This document shows positions 23,491-35,286 of a stretch of 64,000 nucleotides of DNA, piece after piece. A model generated the notes under the pieces. It was not told the DNA's origin. It ran no database searches and saw only the letters and a list, made by a program, of their open reading frames with translations. A program made the position numbers and the translations under genes. Position 1 is the first letter of the stretch. The number at the start of each line of letters is the position of its first letter. The stretch is taken from contig RCSZ01000001.1 of NCBI GenBank assembly GCA_014898425.1, positions 2,418,001 through 2,482,000 of the forward strand. The letters are read 5' to 3'. This stretch comes from Botryotinia globosa. Lineage: Eukaryota; Ascomycota; Leotiomycetes; Helotiales; Sclerotiniaceae.

Positions 23491-25436
23491 TTTGAATGTA
23501 TGTTGAGGTTCTGATGAGGTAGTATTGGGGGTATTGGTACAATGTAGTTGGTATCAGAGTATTGGTTAGTAGAGTTTGAGAGATTGAAGGAAGAGGAAGG
23601 AGGGTTTATTAAGGAGGAATCTATTCACTTAGTCCGTTCAATCGAATGATGCCTTATTATTACTTAGGTAATCATAGATCAAAGTGTCGCCATCGTAAGA
23701 ATTAGGAGGGGTAAAAGAGAAAATGATAGCACGTAGCTATCACGCCATCGACCTTGTCTGAGCTTGACAAGCCTTCAAACCGGATATGGTTTAGAGAGGG
23801 GTACATCCGGATTATCTGATAGGCTTATCACATCTGTATCAGAAGTCTACGGTCAATAATACTATCATTGTCCGAACAGAGAGAAATGGTCCCAAGGAAG
23901 CGGGATCTGACGGGACGGGAGTCGGGAGTCGGGACAGAAGCAAAAGATGGAGACGAGCCAATAGCATCAGGACAACAGCACTCAGGCCGAAAGAAGCATA
24001 AAGTCTTTGTTTCTCTCTTTTCACGGATTATATTAAGTACAGTATGACTGTATGAGTGTGAAATGCTTGCTTGTAAGGCTGAGAACTGGAGATTCAGACC
24101 CCTCGCTTCATTGTGCCCATTGTGCTCCATGCATGGTGTGAACTTTGAAGACAACTTTGAAGCTCTGGTTGGAGGCATTACTGACATAATCCACTAAAAG
24201 AATCAAATGATGCGGTGAAGACCAAGTCAAACTTTAAGTGAAGTATTGATTTACTTGAAGGGTATTTACTCTGTATACCTATCATACCTCCCCACCTAGG
24301 TCCCCGAAAGTATAATTTCATATTATGGGATACTGTGTAGCTATAGCCGGTTCTATGTATAACAAGATTAGCGGCAAGCAGTCGATATATGACAGTTGGA
24401 AAGTGTCTGTAATCATAGAATCTCCTTGTCATTCTCAAATTCTGATGATAATCATCTCTTTCTGTTTTTCTTGTGGCAACTTTCCTATACTGCCCAGTCT
24501 GATCGCATTCGAGACAATCAATGTCTGTCATCCAGAAGAAATGTATCTGGTCGTTCATCACTTCATCACTTCATCCCTCCATCCCTCCATCCCTCCATCC
24601 CTCCATCCCTCCATCCCTCCATCCCTTCATCCCTTCATCCCTTCATCCCTTCATCCCTTCATCACAAAAGAGCTGAGGTAACATCCAGCTATCTACCTCC
24701 CTATGGTTCGCATGACCTGCAATCGCCGGAGAATATCCATCAGGAAAGAATAACGACGATTAGATTCTATAAATGGTTTGCAATACATCTTATCGAATCT
24801 GGAGATACTTGATTGTCATAATTACCAATTGATTGGGTGGAGGCGCAACGATAGTGTTCATATTCTTCTTTTTCCCTTCAATTTTCAGCCATCTCATATA
24901 TAATCTATCACGTGAAGTAGGGTTCAAACGTGATATTGTCCGCAATTGATAGCCAAGTTCCCCATCTTGATTTTTTTTAATACTCCACTTCTCCGAAAGA
25001 GACCGATCCACCAGTCCGCCACACCTACCACTTTCATCATGACCAATCCACCAACCCACCATGAAATATGCTTTCCGTTCGGGAATAATAACTCACATTT
25101 GAAAATTCGGTGTAAAATCCGCATCTCTGCAGCCAATTCTCGAACTAGAGACGGGTCATCTAACTCATCATGGCTTAATTCATTGAGATCCGCGGTGAAG
25201 CCTTCATAGGCTTGTTATAGCTTCAATGGGAACAGGTACCAGGGAGTATTGCTTTCATACATATCTACTCAATGCCGGCCATTGCTGTTTTGTTTCCATT
25301 GAATCATTGTTTTCTTTTCTCAGACTATATCGCATTTATATCTTCTATCTAATGCTTAATATTGATCGTCATCGAATTCCAATCCGAGTATATATTGGAG
25401 ACATTCACTTGTCTCTATAGTCTGGAGCAGAGAAGA
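23491..25436. other. Intergenic region with minisatellite
   Basis: This is 1.9 kb upstream of both the peroxiredoxin and MFS genes (divergent). It contains the minisatellite at 24559-24662 and an ACCTAGGT palindrome at 24294-24301. No supported gene was seen. Confidence 0.55.
24559..24662. repeat. 8-bp minisatellite in three homogeneous blocks
   Basis: Two CACTTCAT units are followed by six perfect CCCTCCAT units (24575-24622) and five perfect CCCTTCAT units (24623-24662). Each block is internally uniform, and neighbouring blocks differ by one or two bases per unit. Confidence 0.95.
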
Positions 25437-27477
25437 ATGGGCGAAGCAGAATTGAATATGTCATCTTGTGATGATCCTAGCAGGCAGACCTCAATATCTG
25501 ACTCAACAACCGATTTCGAGGACGATGGCCAGAAAAGGTTCGAGTTCGCCGCTCAGCCTGCTGTGAATCCAGCAACACAGAGCGCGCTTCATTCGTCAAG
25601 TCCGATCATTTATCATTATCTAACGTTCGAAACATCGATCCCTTCACCTACGAGTAACGTTTCATCCGACGGTTCTTCGGCAACAGCACCACCACGGCCA
25701 GAATTGAAGAAGTACACTTCACCATTCGACTGGCCAGAAAGTCGCAAACGATTTACCGTCTTCCTTTCTTGTATAGCCACTATGCTCACAGCCTACACCG
25801 CGGGTGCATATTCACCAGCTGTCAAGCAAATGTCCGAATACTGGCATGTTTCAGACATTGCGATTCTGGTTGGAATCACTACTTTCTGCTTTGGTTAGTG
25901 TTATTTTCGATATTACATGATAGGCATGCAGCTAATCTTACCATGAAAGGGTTCGCTATCGCTCCGATGGCTCTGGCCCCATTTTCCGAACTGAATGGTC
26001 GGAAGCCAATTTTCATAGCTTCCGGGCTGCTATTTTTTATCACTCAAATTTGCTGTGCTGTGACTCGATCTTATCCTGGCATGCTTGTCGCCAGATTCTT
26101 CGTTGGTTGTGGGAGTTCTGTATTTTCAACAATGGTTGGTGGAGTGATTAGCGATATTCATCACAAGGAGGGTCGAAACACATCCATGGTAAATAGATGG
26201 CTACTTTGAAAGGCGCGAAGAAATTTGTTCCCCGCTGACCTGAATTTAGTCCTTATTCTCGGGGGCAGCACTTTTCGGCACTGGCTTTGGCCCATTAGTG
26301 AGCGGCTTTATTGCGCAGAACACATCATGGCGGTGGGTATTCTGGGTACAGGTTATTACAAATGGACTCCTGCTTATTGTTCGTATTTCGACTCAGCTCC
26401 GAATTTAACCGAAGGCAATGCTAATATGCGTCTCATGTAGGCCATAATACTTTTCTTTCCAGAAACGAGAGGTAGCATATTACTGAGCAGGAAAGCAAAA
26501 TGTTTGAACAGGTGGTACGAGGAACGAGAAGAGGCTGGCTTCTTTGGTATTGATATACCAACGTCAGCGTCAGGGGAAAAGTATGAGTCGCAGCGAATCA
26601 GATGGAAGGTCAAGTCAGACGAAGAAAGAGAATCGCTCCTACAAATGATTAAAATCTCCGTCTACCGCCCATTTCATCTTCTATTCACAGAGTCGGTAGT
26701 ATTCTTCTTCAGCTTATGGGTTGCCTTTGCTTGGGCAGTGCTCTATTTGACCTTGTAAGTATCGAGCTAGGTCTAAAAAGTCTATCTTTATCTGCTAACA
26801 CTGCATACTTTTAGTGGCTCGGTTCCCCTGGTGTTTGAGACTTCCCACGGGTTTAACATTCAACAATCCGGCGCTGTGTTTGCAGCTATGTCAATCGGAG
26901 CAACAATATCTACTTTCATTTCTATCTATCAACAGCAATGGCTCGTTGCGTGTCTCAAATGGTCGTCCAATAGCGCAAAAAGTACAGGCATAATTCGAAG
27001 GAAAATCGATCTCTCGTCTCCCGAGGCAAGACTGTACTTTGCTTGTTTTCAATCGGCTTTGCTGCCTATTGGCCTTTTCTGGTTCGGCGTAAGTGATGTA
27101 TCTTTCAATTATTGCTCAATTGGCTTACAGTGTTTCAGTGGACACAATTCTCTTCAATTCCTTGGATAGTCCCAACTCTTGCCATTGGCTGCGCAACTAT
27201 GGGAATATACTCGATATACCTGGCAACTTTCAACTACCTCGCAGACACTTATCATCGATATGCATCATCTGCTCTCGCGGCCCAGAGTTTCTGTCGGAAT
27301 GTTCTAGGCGGTATATTCCCTCTCATTGCAACTATCATGTTCAACAATATTACATTTCAAGGAGCAGCATCTTTACTTGGTGGAATTGGAGCGCTATTGA
27401 CCATCGTACCTTGGGTATTGACCATTTACGGACCGACCATTCGCTTAAGAAGCAAGTTCGCAAGCGAAATTATGTAG
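25437..27477 (+). CDS. MFS transporter (DHA1-like, 12-TM)
   Basis: Exons are 25437-25893, 25950-26188, 26250-26378, 26441-26754, 26815-27088 and 27139-27477, giving 583 residues. A hydrophilic N-terminal tail of about 95 residues precedes SPFDWPESRKRFTVFLSCIATMLTAYTAGAY (TM1). Exon 2 carries APFSELNGRKP, the loop 2-3 motif A of DHA1 proton antiporters, and exon 3 FGTGFGPLVSGFI, motif C. Exon 4 has PETRG and the charged central loop, and the last exon has YLADTYHRYASSALAAQSFCRNVLGGIFPL, resembling polyamine and drug exporters of the Tpo/Flu1 group. It probably exports small organic compounds across the plasma membrane. The substrate cannot be assigned. Intron phases all agree. Confidence 0.88.
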
Positions 27478-28416
27478 CTTTGCCCAAGCAAAACAGTTAA
27501 TGCCGCTGGGTAGTCATGTCAGTGACGCTAAAAAGTTATTTGCTATTATTCGTTTCGAATTTACGATTTATGATACATGACCTTGGCCAAAGAGGCTACA
27601 TTATTGGGATAATTGGATATGTGCGCAACAACCACTGAAGTCATGCAAGGCCTCAATATATGATGGAGATGTTTGAGCATGTGGAAAAAATTGTCAGTCA
27701 CAAGAAGAAGAATCTTCTAGAGGAAGAATCATTGGAGAATAGAGGAGAGTAGAAAATACACACGAAGATAATGAGATATGCTGTACATATATACATAGGG
27801 AGAGAGTAGATGCAAATTGTATCTATCTTATGAAACGATGTCTGAGTATTGGTGCTACAATGATTAACATGAAAAGACAAGTTTAGGCTCCAGTGGAATT
27901 CATTGTGCTTTGTATCTAGACTTTACATATTCTTTGTTTAATCCTGCCAGGTAGTGTACACTTGAATTGACCCCTATTTGGTAGCTTCTTGATGTTATGA
28001 ACCCCATTCGTCCAGGAACACTAGTGCTAGTTAAATATCAAGCTTCAAGATTCACTAGCTTGTAATAGAATCAGAGACATTGGAGAATAATATATAAGCA
28101 TTCTTCTCCGCAACCTGGGGATTTCCAAATTTGTGAAATTCGAGACGTCCGACAATTGGCCGAAGTCGGCTCGAAGACAGTACTGCCCTTGCTAGCGTTA
28201 TCAGACCCTGATGGAGATCTTCGGCCAAGGATAACAATTTATTTATTAGGTATCTGCTACCAACTATCGGTCTGAATTGATCTGGAAAAACACAACATTT
28301 ACCCCCAGTCCGAATTGATCTTTACAAACTTGTTCATCAACTTCTGGATTTATATAATTGGGACATCTAGGCACAATCTCGAAACTCTATCAAAGTTTAA
28401 ATACTCCATAGTCAAA
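27478..28416. other. Intergenic region, no gene seen
   Basis: This region lies between the MFS transporter 3' end and the Mpv17 start. No recognisable coding exon was found on either strand. Confidence 0.5.
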
Positions 28417-29130
28417 ATGTTACGCTGGTAGGTATTTTCTTATCTTTTATGCAACCGCTGATATCATCATTCTTTTTGTCTCAGATCTCTACGATCGATA
28501 GCTAACATTAATGTAATAGGTACCAAATGAAGTTGGCAGCTCGCCCTGTCCTCACTCAAAGTGTGACATCGGCAGTCCTCTTTGCAACTGGAGATGTATT
28601 GGCACAACAATTAGTTGAAAAGAAGGGTGTCAAAGACCATGAAATCGCTCGCACAGGTCGTATGGCACTTTATGGTGGTGGTATGTAGAGAAGAGCTCAA
28701 AACAGGATCGAGAAGAGATGTTAATAAATATCTTTTAGCTATCTTTGGTCCAATCGCTACCAACTGGTTCAAATTCCTTCAAAACCATGTTGTTTTGAAG
28801 AACAAGAACCTCGAAATGGCAGCTCGAGTCGCAGCCGATCAATGTATTGTTGCCCCCATCAACTTGGGCTTGTTCCTCACCACAATGTCCGTCCTCGAAG
28901 GAACCGATCCAAAGAAGAAGATCGAAGCCAACTACTCTACCGCCCTCCAAAAGAATTATATGATCTGGCCTGCTGTTCAAGCTGTCAACTTCAAGCTTGT
29001 TCCTCTTGAGCACAGAGTCTTGGTTGTCAACATCGTCTCCTTGGGCTGGAACTGCTACCTCAGTTACTTGAACGGTCGCAGTACGGAAGTTACAGTTGAG
29101 AAAGTGGTAGAGAAGGTCAAAGAACTTTAG
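28417..29130 (+). CDS. Mpv17/PMP22-family membrane protein, Sym1-like
   Basis: Exons are 28417-28427, 28520-28680 and 28739-29130, giving 187 residues, the usual family length. The spliced start reads [37 protein letters not shown], where the W-Y-x3-L...P-x2-T-x4 pattern is the Mpv17 N-terminal signature. Exon 3 has [14 protein letters not shown], then [22 protein letters not shown], and [40 protein letters not shown], the conserved C-terminal block. Yeast Sym1 sits in the inner mitochondrial membrane and supports growth under heat and ethanol stress; some relatives are peroxisomal. The first exon has only 11 coding bases, so it is easily missed. The family is certain; location is inferred. 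Confidence 0.92.
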
Positions 29131-30123
29131 AAAAGGTACATCATGGTTCCAAATCGGGATTCGTTACATACTCTGGCCAATGGCGATTTGATGGTTTTCA
29201 CAAGATCTCGACTGGATAGACTTTTAAAAGTACTGCATCATATCATAGCGAGGCGTTTAGGATTGGCTTCAGTTGTATTACGAACATAGATAGTCTAGAT
29301 CATATATAAAACAACGAATGCATTTGGGAAGGGGACAATGATTTTCTACATAATTTCTGTAAATGTGTTGATTGATCGGTGACGTATGTTGGATCCCGCT
29401 ATCTGATATCTGATAGTGGAATATTCTTTGACATCTTCCTCCCATTTGGACGCGAAGTATATGTTTACCGAGTAGTTTATTGCTTCAAATCATCTGCTAA
29501 GTCATGCCATATTCATTCTTCTATTTAAATTGTTTTCAAATATCTCAAAAGTTTTAATCAATTTCTGCACATCAACTTTTCAGCAATGGCCCAACCAAAA
29601 CAACGGCCAATACCCAAATGACAGTGCATCACGTGATACTTCTCTTACTAATCATCAAGGGTTCCAGCCGAGCTTTGTGAAAACAGCAAGGGCCACCACC
29701 ACCCACCCACCACCTCTAATAATTGCAAGTCCAGTCTAGTCGCATCGCAACTTCAAAAAATTGAAGAAAGTGCTCACAGCCAAAGCAAACCCACACCCCT
29801 ACATTAAAGAATTCCGATAATCTCAATACATATAAATTAGACATTTTGCCTGGAGCAACAAGTCTATCATATCAAATCAAAAGAAAGTGAACCGAGCATA
29901 CTCGTCTCAGGACTCTTTTGCCTTTACTATTATCCATTCACTCATCACCCCGCCACGAAAATAGAATTTCGACTAGCTTCGCATTCAATTCTGCAAGAGC
30001 ACATCACATCAACTCTAGGAATCTTTTCAGCCCTGACTTTATTCCAACTCAACTCTACTTTCTCCTCCCCTTTACGATCCATCAGACACTCGATCCTACC
30101 ACACATTCAAACATAGTACAAAC
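29131..30123. other. Intergenic region and eIF4E leader
   Basis: This is about 1 kb between the Mpv17-like gene and eIF4E. The last few hundred bases are pyrimidine/A-rich and probably promoter plus 5' UTR. No gene was seen. Confidence 0.5.
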
Positions 30124-31027
30124 ATGGCAGCCGTCGCAGCACAAACACCCGCCGGTGAACAAGTTGACTTGTCAACTATTCCAGTCTCACCTGAAGGAGC
30201 CAGCAATTCAAATGAGAACACCAAGCCAGCCACAGATGGTGAACAAATTACTGTTTTTCATGACAAGGATAACTTCAATGTCAAGCATCCTTTGATGAAT
30301 AAATGGACTTTGTGGTTCACAAAGCCACCCAGTGGAAAGGTTGTTCTTCTACCATGAGGTCTTTTGTAGGTCGACCATGCTGACTTTAAATGTAGGGTGA
30401 TAACTGGAATGATCTCTTGAAAGAAGTCATCACCTTCAACTCTGTTGAGGAATTTTGGGGTGTCTACGTAAGTACAATGTTTTAAGTCTTTTGTCTTTGT
30501 CTATTTTCTTTTGATTTTGCTAACTTTTTTTTTTGCAGAACAATATCGCACCAACCTCTGAACTCGCTCTCAAATCCGATTACCATCTGTTCAAGGAAGG
30601 CGTCCGACCAGAATGGGAAGATCAGCAAAACAAGCACGGTGGAAAATGGTCATATCAATTCAAGGAAAAGCGCAATGTTCCTATTGATGAGCTTTGGCTC
30701 CACGTCATGTTGGCAGCTATCGGAGAGACTCTCGAAGAAGAGGATGACGGAGAGGTGATGGGTGTTGTTGTCAACGTCAGAAAGGGATTCTACCGTGTTG
30801 GTGTCTGGACTCGTACAATCGGCAAGAGTATTCCTGGAGGTGGAGACGGAAATGGTGCTGGAGGAAAGGGAAGATCTGCCGAGAAGGGCAAAGAAGTTCT
30901 AATGAACATCGGAAAAAAGTTTAAGGAGGTCTTGAAGCTCCCAGCATCCGAGGCAGTTGAATTCTCTGGACATACCGACAGTGCACACAGTGGAAGTACT
31001 CGTGCGAAGGCTAAGCATTCAGTCTAG
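30124..31027 (+). CDS. Translation initiation factor eIF4E
   Basis: Exons are 30124-30339, 30396-30467 and 30539-31027, giving 258 residues. It binds the mRNA cap and, through eIF4G, brings mRNA to the ribosome. HPLMNKWTLWFTKPPSGKGDNWNDLL, the EEFWGVYNNIAP block and YHLFKEGVRPEWED are the classic eIF4E signatures, with cap-stacking Trp in the first block and in RPEWED. GKWSYQF, ELWLHVMLAAIGE and VVNVRKGFYRVGVWTRT complete the fold. The N-terminal tail of about 55 residues is disordered, as in other eIF4E proteins. A Gly-rich loop (GGGDGNGAGGKG) enlarges the region before the last helix. The identification is very strong. Confidence 0.97.
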
Positions 31028-31970
31028 ACGCTTTCGACATGTACACGAGATGAGATACGATGCTCCTTTACCTGCGTTACGATTTCGTGGTTTTCTTTTC
31101 TATAAAGGTCCACGAAGTAGGCTAGGGCTAAATGGATGGCGGTTCAACAAAGGTTTCCGGTTTTTTCATGGCATTATCTGCATGCAGCATTATTGAAGGC
31201 AACAAATACCTAAAATCGGCTTCTTAAAACTATGGGGGAGTAGTATTTGTGCCATATTGTTTTTATTGCTCTGCTATTACATTACCGCTTTTGGTGGTGG
31301 TTATTTTATGCATGGCGTTATTCTACACTGGGCAATCAATATAGGCTCAGATATCAGAGGTGTGTTCATAGAGATGCGCGAAGCATGAATTTAGCAAAAT
31401 CAAAGTTACATATCAATTGAAACGATGAGCGTCACAGTGAATGGCAGGCAAGCATGTTGAAAAAGATGTATATGTACATGGATGGGTGTGCTTGCTGCTG
31501 TCTTTCATCTGAAGTTTGTGCAAGGAGCAATGAGTGTTTATTTGCTTATCCAGGCTTCTTCGTCTGAATCGCACTTCTATTCTCTGCTTGTATGGTTGTT
31601 CTTGTCCCGTTCCTCTCCTCTTCTTAGGAGCGTTATCTTAGCGACATATCGATATATCTACCTAGGTGATGTAATGTCTATAGCATGCATCCTGACAGAG
31701 ATTACAAATAGGGAAAGTGCAGATGATGTATCTATTTTCTACTGGTGAATGTACAGCTTATCCAGAAATTGTGATTGATCCCCTACTACTTTAGCATCAG
31801 CTATCTTGCCAGTCAAAATGCTAAATTTCATTTACACTGAGGGCAAATCCCCAAATGCTCTTCCATAGATGGGAACGGTGATGAATTGATTCGCTCTTCT
31901 ATATATAGGGGCTACTATACTACCGCGTATTTCGTGTCTTTCCCCAGCCATTTTATGCTACAACTTTACC
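31028..31970. other. Convergent intergenic region
   Basis: This gap lies between the 3' ends of eIF4E and the acyl-CoA synthetase. It contains an ACCTAGGT palindrome at 31660-31667. Several short open frames are present, none supported. Confidence 0.5.
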
Positions 31971-33905
31971 TCACATTTCATCTCCACTAATATCATCTAC
32001 AAAAACGCTCTTCACAAGCACCTTCTTATTAATCTTCCCCATTGCATTTCTCGGAATACTCTCCACAACCCTCATCACCTGCGGGATTTTATATCCTGCC
32101 AATCGTTCCTTGAGCGCTCTTCTCATATCCAATGGTCCCCATTTCTTTCCCTCTAGAAATTCTTCGTTCAGTACTACTACTGCCCCAACTTTTTGGCCCC
32201 AGTTACCCGATGGCACGGCACAGACTGCACATTCTGATATTTCGGGAAGCGATAGAATTTCCCGTTCTACCTCAAGCGCGCTTACTTTTTCCCCTCCAGA
32301 CTTAATGATATCGGCTGATTTGCGACCGCGGATGAAATACATAGGACCCTTAGCCCATTCCTGGTTACTTTTTCCCGCACTTTCAACATAGCGACGCACA
32401 GCCACATCGCCAGTTTTGAACCAGCGACCTCCGCCATCGGGATCATTGACGTGCTCTTTGAGTGTAGCTTCTGGGTTACGCCAGTATTCTTTGAAGATCG
32501 TGGGGCCACGGAGCTGGATTTCTCCATCGCGTTCTTTGCCGTCGGAATCGAGTTCTGAGCCAGGAGCAATCACTTCGTTGGTTTCGGTGTCGACCAGTCG
32601 GACTTGGACGGTGGGGAGGGGCCAGCCTACGCTGCCGTCCACGCGGTCCGTGGGTGATAGACCACAGGAGAGGGCCATGCCAACTTCGGTCATACCGTAG
32701 CGTTCGAGAAGAGTATTGTTGGAGGAGAGGGTGGACCAAGCGTTTTTGGTGGGAGTAGGAAGGGCTGCGCTGCCAGAGATATTGAGGCGGAGGTTTGAGG
32801 GGGAAATGGCTTCTTTTGCTGCAGATTGGTGTTCGGAAGAGAGATCTTTGTGGGTTTTTAAAAGGCGATTATAGACTGTGGGAACGACTGTAAAGAACGT
32901 GATAGGTTCCTTGATTTGGGTATCCGGTAGGAATGGGGCAGCGAAGCGTTGCCAAACGGCCGTGGCGTTAAATGGGAAGAGAAATTCGATCGTGGAACCG
33001 GTAAATAGGGGTGCAAGAATAGCATTTACAGTGCCGTGAATATGATGAAGAGGGAGGACATGAAGCAGATGATCTTGAGGGCTGTAGTTCCAAGCTTCAA
33101 TCAGAGATTTTGATTGTGCTGTCAGGACCGATTGCGGAAGTAGAACTCCTTTCTAGTATCTGTAAGTAACTGTTCAAATACTATACCAATGGGAAAGCTC
33201 ACAGGTCTGTTGGTTGTGCCTGATGTGTACAACATCATACCTCCTTGACCCTCCGATGGCCCTTCCAACGTGACTTCACCATAGTCTGAATTCTCAAGCT
33301 TCTTCTCAAGCTTAATATGTTTTGGTTTGGATTCCAGATCAGTATTCATCACTTCTTGAGCCTTGCTCTCGAACTTGGTTGAAGACAATAACATTGAAGC
33401 TTCGCTTTGGTCCAAGATGTATTGCAATTCATGGGCAGGAAATGCCGGGGACAATGGAACAGCTATAGAGTGTGTACCAAAGATGGAGAGTAAAGTCACT
33501 GTACATACTGTCTTAATCTATGTTCTTTCTGCATACGGATATTTTGGGTTGCGCACCCACATAATCATAGCTATTTTCTACAAGGAAAGCAACTCTTTCT
33601 CCTTCTAATCCCTTGTGCCCAGCCTCGTTAGAGAGTTCGTCTCTTCTTTCCGCTACATCATGTAACAATTGACCATATGTAAACCGTCTTCCAGAGGCTG
33701 AATGTATTACTGATGTAGATTTGGGGTCATGGCTTGAGATAGCTTCGAAGAGAGGTAATCTTGGGAGCGTAGATGCCATTTTTGCACTGAATAGAGTGGC
33801 GGGGGTTTTTGACAATGAACGGAGGACTGCTGAGGGGGTTCGTTGTACAAGTGACGGTGATCTTCTACTGCAGAACATTGAGACGACAGGAAGGTGGAGA
33901 GGCAT
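31971..33905 (-). CDS. Malonyl-CoA synthetase-like AMP-binding enzyme (ACSF3 type)
   Basis: Exons on the minus strand are 33905-33557, 33498-33203 and 33152-31971, giving 608 residues. It belongs to the adenylate-forming acyl-CoA ligases: MMLYTSGTTNRPKGV (P-loop, split by intron 2), HVLPLHHIHG, LLERYGMTEVGMALS, WFKTGD, IKSGGEKVSALEVE and the C-terminal PRNAMGKINKK with the catalytic lysine. The RYGMTEVGM form is typical of ACSF3/malonyl-CoA synthetases, which make malonyl-CoA for mitochondrial fatty-acid synthesis. The N-terminus is Arg/Ser-rich without acids, as in mitochondrial presequences. Asn replaces the usual Gly in the P-loop. Class assignment is firm; malonate as substrate is inference. 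It is divergent from the BolA gene. Confidence 0.88.
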
Positions 33906-34424
33906 TGGTAAGGGTGGTTGATTGGATGGCAGATAAAACCAAATTACAAGGAGGCCTGTCGAGAGATGCTGCTAATCGTCCGAGGTCCGGAGTGGAGTTG
34001 ATGCTGCTGAGGAACGTATTGATAAGTAGTATATCGGTTGAGATCAATGTGCTTTTAGGTAATCCTTATTGCAGCTACCTTAGGTTGAAAATATAATACA
34101 AATGTCCTTTTTCTAGTGCGAACATCTTATGGATAGTCTGTCTATAAACGGTCTGGAGATCTAAACATTTTTGACTGAAGACGGATTTCGAGGTTCTAGA
34201 AATCTGATTCGGGAAAGGCTGCGGATGACGACGATGCGGGCCGATTCTTGGAAAAAGTCTAGCCTCAAAACTACAAGGCTCTTTCCTAATCCTTGCTATA
34301 GTTGGCGAGGCTGTCATGCAACACATAATTGTACCATATAATCAAAGAAATATTCGAATAGTTTGCGCACCAATCAAACATTCGTCATTACCATCTTCTC
34401 AATCTTTTGTGAAGCAATAGATTA
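33906..34424. promoter_or_regulatory. Divergent promoter region between the acyl-CoA synthetase and BolA genes
   Basis: About 520 bases separate the two start codons. No recognised operator was found and no third gene is supported here. Confidence 0.4.
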
Positions 34425-34895
34425 ATGCTTCGCATTATTCGTCCCGCTGTCTCACGGCGCTATCTATCAACAATCATGGCATCCAATACTCCATATGAAG
34501 ATATCATACGCACTCGGGTGAGTGTCCCTCTCCTTATTTCCGTTTTATTCATCGTCCCTACTAACACATCGTTCTAGCTGACAGAAGAGTTGAAGCCTAC
34601 CCGTCTTGAAATATTCAATGATTCATCCAAACACTCACATCACCAAGCTATGGCTGGTTCAACGTCTCATGAGACCCATTTTCGAGTCGAGGTCGTATCG
34701 GAGGCGTTCACCAAAAAGATGCAACCTGCAAGACATAGAATGGTATATGCTTTACTGAAAGAGGAGATGGCAAAGGAAGGTGGCATCCATGCTTTACAGT
34801 TGAAGACGAGGACGCCTGAAGAGGAAGAACGGCAGAAGGCAGAGGAGGAGGGAGAGGACAAGGGAGCGGTTGTTGCTGAGGCAAGTGGACCTTAG
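34425..34895 (+). CDS. BolA-like protein (BOLA1/Uvi31 type), probably mitochondrial
   Basis: Exons are 34425-34517 and 34578-34895, giving 136 residues. After a basic leader (MLRIIRPAVSRRYLSTIM, acid-free, suits mitochondrial import) the protein reads LTEELKPTRLEIFNDSSKHSHHQAM, then HFRVEVVSEAF and RHRMVYALLKEEMAKEGGIHALQLKT, all BolA signatures. BolA1 proteins help glutaredoxin deliver Fe-S clusters to mitochondrial enzymes, with the conserved His of RHRMVY and KHSHH as likely ligands. The C-terminus is an acidic Glu-rich tail not needed for the fold. An alternative start is the internal ATG of MASNTP, which would give a cytosolic form; dual start use is possible. The identification is strong. 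Confidence 0.93.
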
Positions 34896-35286
34896 TTGAG
34901 GGGGTTGATGTTTTATCTGGTGATCGAGATACTTCCTTCGAAAAGTCGTTACAAATTAGCAGATTGAGAGGTCAAAGGAAACAACTGTGAAGCTGTGTGT
35001 TTATGCTATTGCTTAGTTGTGGAGTTAAAGGCAGATTTGAACATACAGAGCGAACACATTGAGCGAAAGATTGCAGCGTTTCATTTCATGAAAATCTAAG
35101 CATACACGTTACCTAGACCATTTCAGTCGACTTCTCAACGTCCAAATCCTCGCTTTGGTCAGAGTAATTTGCGCTCAAAAACGAACACAGATTTTCCAAG
35201 AATAGTCTTAAGGTGAACGCTTTCTATACTTGCTTCATCGCTGCTCGACTCTAAACCAAGACCAAAGGGACAGATGCTTGATGGAA
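34896..35286. other. Convergent intergenic region, nothing seen
   Basis: This is the 3' side of the BolA and FSH genes. No feature was recognised. Confidence 0.5.
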
